Shown piece by piece: positions 39,212-46,578 of a DNA stretch of 46,578 nucleotides (the stretch's first letter is position 1; each line of letters begins with the position of its first letter). The stretch is from Bacteroidales bacterium (GTDB taxonomy: Bacteria > Bacteroidota > Bacteroidia > Bacteroidales > UBA12170). The notes beneath the pieces were generated by a model that saw nothing but the letters and a program-made list of their open reading frames with translations, was not told the origin of the DNA and did no database searches. The position numbers were made by a program, and so were the translations under genes. The stretch spans positions 1 through 46,578 of the forward strand of contig JAGGWH010000078.1 in the NCBI GenBank assembly GCA_021157585.1, given 5' to 3'.

Positions 39212-40276
39212 ATGAGTATAGAAAGTATTTTTAATCAGTTTAATCACGAAGGTGTTTTTCAAAAAGCCGAAGCAATTGAAAGCGGACATATAAATACTAC
39301 CATACTTATTCGTACACTTAGTTCGGCTTCGCCCGATTATGTTTTACAAAGAATAAATTCAAACGTTTTTAAAAATATTCCCGACTTAATCAAAAACAAA
39401 GTTTTAGTTACCGATTTTTTACGAACGAAAGTGCAAGAAAATATCATCCGCTTAATTCCAACAAAAAGCGGAGAATATTATTTTGTAGATACAAATAATG
39501 ACTATTGGAATTTAATGGTTTTTATATTCGATAGTCGTGTGTATTTAAAAGCACCCAATACTAAAATTGCAGAAGAAGCAGGGCGTTTATACGGACAGTT
39601 TTTTTATTTACTCAACGATTTTGAATCTGAAAAACTAACAGAAACAATCCCTCGCTTTCACGATATGCATTATCGCCTTAATCAGTTTGAAAGTGCAATT
39701 AAACAAGCCAGAGATAAGCGATTGGAATCTGCAAAGGCAGCTGTTGAATTTGTAAATAAAAACAAAGCAGAAATACTCGTTTTGCAAAAACTAAAAGATA
39801 AAGGAAAGCTTCCATTAAGAGTAACACATAATGATACCAAATTATCGAATGCGCTTTTTGATAAAAATGAAAAAGCTATAGCTGTTATTGATTTAGATAC
39901 TCTTATGCCGGGCTTGGTACATTATGATTTTGGCGATTCGGTAAGAACAATTTGTTCTTCAGCAGAAGAAGATGATGGCGACCTTAGTAAAGTGTATTTC
40001 CTTACGGAAAATTTTGAAGCTTTTGCTAAAGGATTTCTTCATTCTTGTAAAAGCATCTTATTAAAAGATGAAATTGAAAGTTTGGTTTTAGGAACAAAAT
40101 ATATGGTGTTTATTATGGGGCTTAGGTTTTTAACGGACTACCTTAATAACGATATTTATTATAAAATTAAATATACAGAACATAACCTAATACGCGCAAA
40201 AAACCAATTTGCTTTACTTAAAAGTATGAAGTTGCACGAAAGAGAAATGCAAAAAATTATTCAGAAGACAATATAA
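39212..40276 (+). CDS. NahK-like sugar kinase of the aminoglycoside phosphotransferase fold
   Basis: A 354-aa kinase of the APH superfamily, most like N-acetylhexosamine 1-kinases (NahK), which phosphorylate GlcNAc or GalNAc at C1 for salvage. ATP-site YVLQRINSNVF lies near the N-terminus, the catalytic loop is THNDTKLSNALFD, and the metal-binding loop is VIDLDTLMPGLVHYDFGDSVR. I choose the ATG at 39212, giving NahK length (359 aa in Bifidobacterium). A longer frame to 39110 overlaps the histidine kinase by 77 bp and adds 34 unrelated residues. The substrate is a family-based guess. Confidence 0.82.
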   Translation: MSIESIFNQFNHEGVFQKAEAIESGHINTTILIRTLSSASPDYVLQRINSNVFKNIPDLIKNKVLVTDFLRTKVQENIIRLIPTKSGEYYFVDTNNDYWNLMVFIFDSRVYLKAPNTKIAEEAGRLYGQFFYLLNDFESEKLTETIPRFHDMHYRLNQFESAIKQARDKRLESAKAAVEFVNKNKAEILVLQKLKDKGKLPLRVTHNDTKLSNALFDKNEKAIAVIDLDTLMPGLVHYDFGDSVRTICSSAEEDDGDLSKVYFLTENFEAFAKGFLHSCKSILLKDEIESLVLGTKYMVFIMGLRFLTDYLNNDIYYKIKYTEHNLIRAKNQFALLKSMKLHEREMQKIIQKTI

Positions 40277-40294
40277 GAGAATCTTATATTAAAC

Positions 40295-40330
40295 AAAAAA
40301 GCGACTCCATAAACAGGAGTCGCTTTTTTT
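40295..40330. terminator. Bidirectional terminator between the sugar kinase and DPP7-like genes
   Basis: GCGACTCC (40301-40308) pairs perfectly with GGAGTCGC (40316-40323), flanked by six A on one side and seven T on the other, so both strands have a T run. It lies between convergent genes. Confidence 0.9.
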
Positions 40331-40348
40331 GTTTTGATAAAAACCTGA

Positions 40349-42505
40349 TTATTCAATAATTGTTAATTCATCAATAATATTTTGAGCTCCACCAAGTTTA
40401 TCGATAATAAACATAACGTAACGTATATCCACATTAATAGTTTTCTGTAGTTTGTTATCAAAAGAAATATCGCCACTCATAGCTTCCCAGTTACCATCAA
40501 ATGCAAGACCAATTAACTGTCCGCGAGCATTCATAATAGGACTTCCGGAATTACCACCGGTAATATCGTTATTACTTAAAAAGCCAACAGGCATTTCACC
40601 TTTTTTATTAGCCCATCGACCAAAATCTTTTTTCAGAATAAGTTCTTTTAGTTTAGCCGGAACAACAAACTCTGGATTTGTTGGGTCTTCTTTTTCTAAA
40701 ATACCGTCTGTAGTTGTATAAAATTTATATTCAACGGCATCAGAAGCACGATACCCACCAATTTTTCCATAAGTTAAACGCATGGTAAAGTTAGCATCGG
40801 GATAATATTTTTTATTTGGATCTTTTTCTCTTAAACCGGCAACATACAAACGTTCAGCTTTTGCTAATTTTTCATAAGCAGGAGCAGCTTTTGGTTGCAT
40901 AGTACGATAAGTTTTGAAAAAAGCATTCCAAATTTTTATTGCAGGATCGGAATTAATTTTTTCTGCAGTAGGATTATCTAAAAGAGCATTTACTTTTTCA
41001 GCAGAAGTAAAAGAAGATTTTTTAAATATTTCGTCTGCCCAGTTTTCAAATTTACCCTCAAATTCTTTAGCGTGTTTGCTTAAAATTGCAGGAACTTGAT
41101 CGGAAGGAACGCCCCAATAATATAAACGCATAGTTTCACCAAGCATCTTTTTATCTAAAGGCATATAATAGTTTTTAAAATGATCTTTAATGCCTTCCCT
41201 TAAATGAGTAATTGTTTCGTCTACTTTTTCCTGATCAACAGTATCGGCAGCTAATAATCTGCCTAACTTAGCAAAACGTGCACCATAAGGCAATAATTCG
41301 GAGCCACGGTAAAAAGCTTCTCTGAAATACCAATTGCTTAAATTAAATTCTTTTAAACTTTCGTAGGCCTCTTTATATTCGGTCATTACGTTGCCGTATT
41401 TAGCTTTGCGATTTTCATCGGCATCGGCCCAAGCCTGAAATTCAGTTTCAATCTGACGTTTTATATCGGCTACTTTATTTGCTTTTAAGGCTTTTGTTTG
41501 ACCTTGAAAATATTTCCAGTAATTAGCAATACCGGCAAATTTAGATGCATATTGTAATCTAACAACAGGATCGGCATCCATAAATTCGCGCATAATATTT
41601 AATTTTTCTGTACGTATTTTCACTATCGTAGGATTACTTTCATTAATAGCTAAATCAATACCGTAAGAAGTTAAATAACGCTGAGTGCTTCCCGGATTAC
41701 CCATAATAAAAACAAAATCGCCGGGTTTAGTATCTTTAATAGAAATAGGTAAATGCCATTTCGATTTCATTGGAACATTTTCTTCAGCAAATTTTGCAGG
41801 ACTTCCATCGGGAGCAGTATAAACACGGAAGATAGAAAAGTCGCCGGTATGACGAGGCCACATCCAGTTATCTGTATCGGCACCAAATTTTCCAACAGCT
41901 TCGGGAGGTGTTGCTACTAAGCGAATATCGGTAAACACCTCATAGACAACCATATAATATTCATTTCCTGCGAAGAAACTACGAATAATAGCTTGATAAT
42001 CATTTCCATCTGTAGCTTCTTTAATAAGTTTAGCTTCAATCTTAGCTAAGGCAGCAGAGCGTTCGCTTTCTGTCATAGTATCGCTAACACCGGCAAGCAT
42101 TTGAGCAGTAACATCGCTCATGCTTCTCATAAATTTAACGCTTAGGTTGTCAATAGGTATTTCTTCATCTTTGTTCTTAGACCAAAAACCATCGCTTAGA
42201 TAATCGTGTTCTATGGTACTTACTTTTTGAATTGAACTATAACCACAATGGTGATTAGTAAAAATCAAACCTTCAGGCGAAACAATTTCACCGGTACAAC
42301 CACCACCAAAAATGATAATAGCATCTTTTAAGCTGGCTTTGTTAATGCTGTAAATATCTTCTGCAGAAAGCTTAAAGCCTTTTTTATGCATATCTTTGAT
42401 ATTTAGCTGTTTGAGGAACATAGGAACCCACATACCCTCATCGGCTTTAACACTGGATTGGAATCCAAGGCTAAGCACAAAAATAAAAATGAGTAATTTT
42501 TTCAT
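40349..42505 (-). CDS. dpp7: S46-family dipeptidyl-peptidase, DPP7-like
   Basis: A 718-aa periplasmic or surface exopeptidase that removes N-terminal dipeptides; common in amino-acid-using Bacteroidota. A Sec signal peptide (residues 1 to about 21, SVKA) is followed directly by DEGMWVP, the mature start of S46 enzymes. The chymotrypsin-like double barrel carries His in TNHHCGY (H85/H86), Asp in the NWMWPRHTGDF region and Ser653 in GGNSGSP. Residue G671 (AFDGNW) stands where DPP11 has its Arg that binds acidic P1 residues, pointing to DPP7-type preference for hydrophobic P1. The helical insertion (about 330-560) is present. It is monocistronic with the terminator shared with the convergent sugar-kinase gene. 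Confidence 0.92.
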   Translation of the reverse strand: MKKLLIFIFVLSLGFQSSVKADEGMWVPMFLKQLNIKDMHKKGFKLSAEDIYSINKASLKDAIIIFGGGCTGEIVSPEGLIFTNHHCGYSSIQKVSTIEHDYLSDGFWSKNKDEEIPIDNLSVKFMRSMSDVTAQMLAGVSDTMTESERSAALAKIEAKLIKEATDGNDYQAIIRSFFAGNEYYMVVYEVFTDIRLVATPPEAVGKFGADTDNWMWPRHTGDFSIFRVYTAPDGSPAKFAEENVPMKSKWHLPISIKDTKPGDFVFIMGNPGSTQRYLTSYGIDLAINESNPTIVKIRTEKLNIMREFMDADPVVRLQYASKFAGIANYWKYFQGQTKALKANKVADIKRQIETEFQAWADADENRKAKYGNVMTEYKEAYESLKEFNLSNWYFREAFYRGSELLPYGARFAKLGRLLAADTVDQEKVDETITHLREGIKDHFKNYYMPLDKKMLGETMRLYYWGVPSDQVPAILSKHAKEFEGKFENWADEIFKKSSFTSAEKVNALLDNPTAEKINSDPAIKIWNAFFKTYRTMQPKAAPAYEKLAKAERLYVAGLREKDPNKKYYPDANFTMRLTYGKIGGYRASDAVEYKFYTTTDGILEKEDPTNPEFVVPAKLKELILKKDFGRWANKKGEMPVGFLSNNDITGGNSGSPIMNARGQLIGLAFDGNWEAMSGDISFDNKLQKTINVDIRYVMFIIDKLGGAQNIIDELTIIE

Positions 42506-42786
42506 GTGTTGATTAGTTTTGATTTAATTTATTTGTCTTTTATAATAAATATTTTGTTAGTTGTGTTTTTTGTGATTCTAAAATTGTATTGCAAATAAAC
42601 TGAATTTTTTGCAGTTTCAAAAATATTTAAGCCGTCAAACAGCTTGATTACCAAATTTTTATTAACTCTAAATTGCACGATAATGAACGCTGGGTTTATA
42701 ATCTTCTCATCTATGGTAAGATGGTTATTCCAATTTTAAGAAAAAGATAAACCCATTTCTCACTAACACATTTATTTTCTGTAAAA

Positions 42787-44019
42787 CTATTTTTTCGTTT
42801 TATTTGAGGCAATAATTCTGTTTAAGCTGTCCCTTAAAGAATAAAAATCTTGTAAATGCAATGAGTCTACAGGTTTTGCTGATGGTGATTTCAACTTCAA
42901 AGGATCGATAGCATGACCATTTTTATAAACCCTAAAATCGAGATGAGGACCGGTAGCTAATCCCGTTTGCCCGACATAGCCTATCAAATCGCCTTGTTTT
43001 ACTGTTTTTCCTACAGAAATTCCTTTAGCAAAACCTCTAAGATGCATATATGTTGTAGAATAAGTTCCGTTATGTTTGATAGTAAGATAATTACCACCAC
43101 CTCTTTTTTGGTAGCCTTTACGAATAATTACTCCATCACCAATAGTGTGAACAGGTGTTCCGGAAGCTGCTGCATAATCAACTCCATGATGAGGTCGGCG
43201 AATTTTTAAAACAGGATGATAACGACTATTTGAAAAACGCGAGCTGATACGTTTAAATTTTAGTGGTGCTTTTAAAAATGTTTTTCTTAAGCTTTTACCT
43301 TCTTCATCAAAATATTCTCCAACAGAATCCTGTTCAAAATAATAAGCATTATAGTCGGTTCCAATATGATTAAATCGAGCAGCAAATATTTTTCCAATGC
43401 CAAAAGTATCTTTATCAACTATCATTTTTTCGTAGAAAACACAATACGAATCACCTTTTTGAATTCCAAAAAAGTCGATGGTCCAACTGTAAATGTCCGA
43501 TAACTCATTAGCTAATTCAGGATTGACCTTATTATCAATCATAGAATTCCATAAGGAAGAGTTTATAGTGCCTTCAATAGTATCTAATACGCGGATTATT
43601 TCTTTTTTTCCGGCAGTTACACTAATAGTATCACTTAAATCAAAAATAACATACTCAACTCTATTTTTTTCATAAGCAAAATAATGAAGTGTTTGTAGCG
43701 AATCCAGATCTTTAAAAAGGTAATAATTATTTCCTGCTTTTATTTTCCGAACATCACAAACGGGTTTTGCCACCTTAACCAATTGTGCAATTTTAGAATA
43801 AGACACATTTTGTTTAAGTAAAATATCCGATAGGTTTTGATTACGTTTTACCTTTTCTTTTTCAACTAAAAAAGAATCTATTGGAATATTAAAAAGCAAT
43901 ACGGGTTTGGCTAATACAGTTTCTTTTTCAGAATTATTGATTTGTTTTTGTGGTGAATTACAAGATACTGCAAATACTATTACAGTAAATAATAAAATAT
44001 ATATAAAAGATTTATTCAT
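42787..44019 (-). CDS. M23-family peptidoglycan peptidase lipoprotein
   Basis: A 410-aa lipoprotein (lipobox AVSC, C20) with a MepM/Csd3-like layout. An OapA/LysM-like region lies at about residues 45-120 (NQNLSDILLKQNVSYSKIAQL), then a linker domain, and an M23 domain at about 275-385. Zinc and catalytic residues are HHGVDYA (H-x3-D) and TYMHL (H). The last motif reads GPHLDFRV, so the second His of the usual HLH ligand pair is Asp. Such HLD variants may be a subgroup rather than a defect, but activity is uncertain. It should cut peptide crosslinks during wall growth. A -7 element TACCTTTG (minus strand, 44046-44039) precedes it. Confidence 0.88.
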   Translation of the reverse strand: MNKSFIYILLFTVIVFAVSCNSPQKQINNSEKETVLAKPVLLFNIPIDSFLVEKEKVKRNQNLSDILLKQNVSYSKIAQLVKVAKPVCDVRKIKAGNNYYLFKDLDSLQTLHYFAYEKNRVEYVIFDLSDTISVTAGKKEIIRVLDTIEGTINSSLWNSMIDNKVNPELANELSDIYSWTIDFFGIQKGDSYCVFYEKMIVDKDTFGIGKIFAARFNHIGTDYNAYYFEQDSVGEYFDEEGKSLRKTFLKAPLKFKRISSRFSNSRYHPVLKIRRPHHGVDYAAASGTPVHTIGDGVIIRKGYQKRGGGNYLTIKHNGTYSTTYMHLRGFAKGISVGKTVKQGDLIGYVGQTGLATGPHLDFRVYKNGHAIDPLKLKSPSAKPVDSLHLQDFYSLRDSLNRIIASNKTKK

Positions 44020-44369
44020 TCTTGAAAAATTTGAGTTGCAAAGGTAAGAGAAAAGCTTATTTTTTGGCAGATTGGATTTTATAAATTTACAGCTCCATAG
44101 GAGCGAAATGCAGGGTTTAAGAATTTTACAAATTTTACCATCCTAAGAAATTATAATGTAAGAGTGTTTTTCAAGATGGGGAAATAATTAAGATTCATAT
44201 TCTTGTTATTTACCGTCATATTTCAGCTTTATTTTAACAAATTATTTTGATTTTCAATATTTTTCATATAATTTTGGCTGTATAACACGTTGAATCGGGA
44301 GGAGAAATAGTATTTATCATTTAATTAAAAGTTTGTGGGGAACTTTTAGACGAATTTTATAAGACTATT
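44020..44369. other. Non-coding region between the M23 and LytS-like genes
   Basis: No gene is seen. It holds the minus-strand -7 box of the M23 gene (44039-44046), a GCTCCATAGGAGC palindrome (44092-44104) and a Shine-Dalgarno-like GGGAGGAG at 44298-44305 that is not followed by a usable ORF. No clear promoter for the plus-strand kinase was recognised. Confidence 0.5.
44092..44104. repeat. REP-like palindrome GCTCC-ATA-GGAGC
   Basis: A 5-bp inverted repeat with a 3-nt centre followed by GAAATG. I recall GCTCC-N3-GGAGC-GAAAT as part of dispersed elements in Bacteroidota genomes; only one copy is in this window, so this is a weak call. Confidence 0.4.
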
Positions 44370-46502
44370 ATGAACCTTTCTAAAAATGATTTCCTCTCCA
44401 AGCTTTTTCATCCAATAACTTTAGCTCTTCTTGTAAGCCTTGTTTCCGTTTGGTTTATTTTTCCTCAGTTTGAAGTCTATGTTTTAGAAGAAGTTTCAAA
44501 TACCTATTTGAATACCGATCAAAAAAAATCAACTTTTTTTGCGGATTTAAATCACGACGGACAAGCCCAAATAGTGAATTTGATGAACCCCTCAGCTTAT
44601 GCCCCAACGTGTATTTATTATAATTCAAGAGAAGGTGGATATGGTATTGATCAATTTAATTATCGTGGTCACTGGTTAAAATACGGCCAAGTTATTATTG
44701 GAGATTATAATAACAATATCCAAGATGAAATTTATGCTTTTAATCGTGTAGAAGATTCTGTATTTTTAAATATTACGGAAGTAATGTTGAAGAACGGCTT
44801 AGATAGGCGTGATATTTTTATTGATTTAGTCCCCGCTTTTAAAGAGAATGAATATGACGTAGCGTTAGCCGGAGGAGAACTGCACGATATTGATAATGAC
44901 GGGAATAAAGAATTATTATTTGCTCTTCTTGCAGGATATTCCAAAAGCCCAAGAGCGTTTTATGTCTATGATATTGATGTGGATAGTATTTATCGATCGC
45001 CAAAATCTGGTTCAGGACTCATAGGCGGACTCAAGTTTAAAGATGTAAATAATGATGGTTTCCCGGAAGTATTAGGTGTTATAACGGCGCCCTATAATTA
45101 TCATTTGCCAATTCCTTATCCAGATAGCAGTTCTTGGTTAATGGTTTACACCAAAAATTCGGAGTTTTTATTTCCTCCTGTTGAGCTGCCGCACCCATAT
45201 TCTAATTTTATCTCTGACTTTATAGAACTTGAAAATGAAACCTATATTTTAAGTTTATGTCAGTATCAGTTACTAAACGAGAAAATTTACACTAACGAAA
45301 TCAGACTCTATGATTTGCAGGGGAATTTGCTTAAAACGAGGATTCCGGCAACCAAAAATCCGCAGGAAAAAATAAGTGCCATTTGTTTTGATAAAAGAAA
45401 AAGCGAAACACGTTTAATATCTAATAAAGGGGGCGTTTTTGAACTTGATAAAAAATTAAATTTGAACAAAATCCACCAATTATCTATTGAAGATGACGAA
45501 ATCATATCTTTATTTTATAATCAAAGTATTGATTTAGATGGTAATGGGTTTAATGAGTATATATTGAAATCGAGCAAAGGCGACTTGATGATTTTGAGTG
45601 ACGATTTAAAACACCTAAATCGACTTAAGATTAATGCTTTACCAATTCGACCTAAAATCTCTGTAGCCTTAATGCCAAATGAAAAAGCTGTTCTTGGAAT
45701 TTCCACAAAAGATGCTTTTATAGAATATCGCTATTATAAAAATCCTTATACTTGGTTGAAATTCCCTACAATTACATTCGTTTTTTTATTGAGCTATTTG
45801 TTATTTTATCTTTTGGTTAAAGTTCAGAAGCAAAAATTGGAAAAGAGGTATAAAGCCGAGAAACAAATTAGCAAATACCAATACCAAGGTTTACGCAATC
45901 AGTTAGACCCTCACTTTACTTTAAATATTTTAAATGCAATCCAATCTCTGTTCTATCAAAAAGATTTTGACAAGGCAAAAGGCTTGCTTTCTAAATACGG
46001 AAAGCTAAATCGCAACGCCTTGCAGAATGCAGAGAAAATAGCTATTTCTTTAGAAGATGAATTGGATTTTGTAGAGAATTTTTTGGCTTTAGAAAAGTTC
46101 CGCTACGAGGAGCGTTTTGATTATTTCATTAAAGTGGATAAAGCAATTGATACGGAACAGGTTCAGCTTCCGCGAATGCTTATCCACACTTTTGCTGAGA
46201 ATGCTATTAAGCACGGTCTCTTCCCGAAAGGTAAAGGCGGTTTTTTGAAGATTGAAGTCAAGGAGAATGAAAAAAACATCCAAATAAATATTGAAGACAA
46301 TGGTGTAGGAAGAGCTAAAAGCAAAGAGTTAAAAACCACCAATAACGGCAAAGGATTAGGTATAATTAAAGAACTTGTTAAACTCTATAATAAACTACAA
46401 AAAACAAAAATAACTTACAATACCATTGATTTATTTGAAGAGGAAAAAGCGGTAGGTACAAGGGTTGAAGTTTTACTGCCGACTAAAGCACAAAAAAATT
46501 AA
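44370..46502 (+). CDS. LytS-type histidine kinase with FG-GAP-like extracytoplasmic repeats
   Basis: A 710-aa membrane kinase. TM1 lies at about residues 15-33. The extracytoplasmic part (about 35-465) contains at least four calcium-binding-like motifs of FG-GAP/VCBS type: DLNHDGQAQIV, DIDNDGNKELL, DVNNDGFPEVL and DLDGNGFNEYI, suggesting a beta-propeller sensor. TM2 is at about 468-488. A short coiled coil leads to a His_kinase domain with H515 in NQLDPHFTLNILNAIQS, then a HATPase domain (IHTFAENAIKHGL, DNGVGR, GKGLGIIKE). LytS-type kinases usually pair with LytTR regulators, which may lie just past the window. The stop is 76 bp before the window end. Confidence 0.87.
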   Translation: MNLSKNDFLSKLFHPITLALLVSLVSVWFIFPQFEVYVLEEVSNTYLNTDQKKSTFFADLNHDGQAQIVNLMNPSAYAPTCIYYNSREGGYGIDQFNYRGHWLKYGQVIIGDYNNNIQDEIYAFNRVEDSVFLNITEVMLKNGLDRRDIFIDLVPAFKENEYDVALAGGELHDIDNDGNKELLFALLAGYSKSPRAFYVYDIDVDSIYRSPKSGSGLIGGLKFKDVNNDGFPEVLGVITAPYNYHLPIPYPDSSSWLMVYTKNSEFLFPPVELPHPYSNFISDFIELENETYILSLCQYQLLNEKIYTNEIRLYDLQGNLLKTRIPATKNPQEKISAICFDKRKSETRLISNKGGVFELDKKLNLNKIHQLSIEDDEIISLFYNQSIDLDGNGFNEYILKSSKGDLMILSDDLKHLNRLKINALPIRPKISVALMPNEKAVLGISTKDAFIEYRYYKNPYTWLKFPTITFVFLLSYLLFYLLVKVQKQKLEKRYKAEKQISKYQYQGLRNQLDPHFTLNILNAIQSLFYQKDFDKAKGLLSKYGKLNRNALQNAEKIAISLEDELDFVENFLALEKFRYEERFDYFIKVDKAIDTEQVQLPRMLIHTFAENAIKHGLFPKGKGGFLKIEVKENEKNIQINIEDNGVGRAKSKELKTTNNGKGLGIIKELVKLYNKLQKTKITYNTIDLFEEEKAVGTRVEVLLPTKAQKN

Positions 46503-46578
46503 AAACAAATCATAACACCTACCATTTTCGTAAAGACTTCATTATATTTTTCTGTATTTTTACCGCTGAAAAAAATAA

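Overview
This window is AT-rich DNA from a member of the Bacteroidota, most likely class Bacteroidia; I would not go lower in rank. The evidence is two-part promoters of the TTTG-N19/20-TAnnTTTG type (clearest at 5647-5677, 5087-5117 and 11733-11764), an RprX/RprY two-component pair, an S46 dipeptidyl-peptidase, an Omp85-family surface antigen, and several lipoproteins with Bacteroidota-style lipoboxes. No tRNA, rRNA, CRISPR array, IS element or integrase was seen.

Layout. 1-5530: rpiB, a LutB-like protein, a UPF0104 flippase-like protein, a small heat-shock protein, queA, and a small zinc-ribbon protein. 5647-9158: an exopolysaccharide export operon (Wza-like lipoprotein plus Wzc-like tyrosine kinase) with its own promoter and terminator. 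9209-11624: folA, ansA, tatD. 11826-14945: a large secreted BNR/VPS10-like protein. 15009-19005 (minus strand): a 56-aa lipoprotein, a SprT-like protein, an MsbA-like exporter, then asnA behind a leader that holds two Asn-rich leader peptides, each followed by a terminator hairpin. 19150-21217: MlaE/MlaF-like transporter genes plus cvpA. 21328-23562: rprXY. 23585-26295: ruvC, a second UPF0104 protein and a GT2 glycosyltransferase. 26345-30120: a PrsW-like protein, then rsgA, a CBS-domain protein and a BamA-like protein in tight succession. 30363-32422: a RiPP cluster (Cys-rich precursor, DUF692 oxidative enzyme, DUF2063 partner). 32412-33865: a three-gene HipBST-type toxin-antitoxin module lying between two identical 57-bp copies of the hvfC 3' end. 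34137-36980: a PanE-like reductase, a membrane protein and a DoxX protein. 37228-46502: a CHASE-domain histidine kinase, a NahK-like sugar kinase, a DPP7-like peptidase, an M23 lipoprotein and a LytS-type histidine kinase with FG-GAP-like repeats.

Most notable systems. (1) The asnA leader reads as a tandem, ribosome-mediated attenuator for asparagine: 13 Asn codons, all AAT, in two short ORFs, two T-tailed hairpins, and alternative pairings that would prevent the terminators. (2) hvfABC is a Bacteroidota copy of the MNIO copper-binding RiPP family (Hvf/bufferin), with a precursor carrying five Cys in KCGE motifs. A DoxX gene of the kind that accompanies such clusters sits 4.1 kb downstream, separated by the HipBST module and two other genes. 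(3) The duplicated hvfC end shows that HipBST arrived as a discrete insertion and could still be lost by recombination. (4) Four exactly 10-bp-phased KTTAA half-sites lie before rprX and look like an OmpR-family operator.
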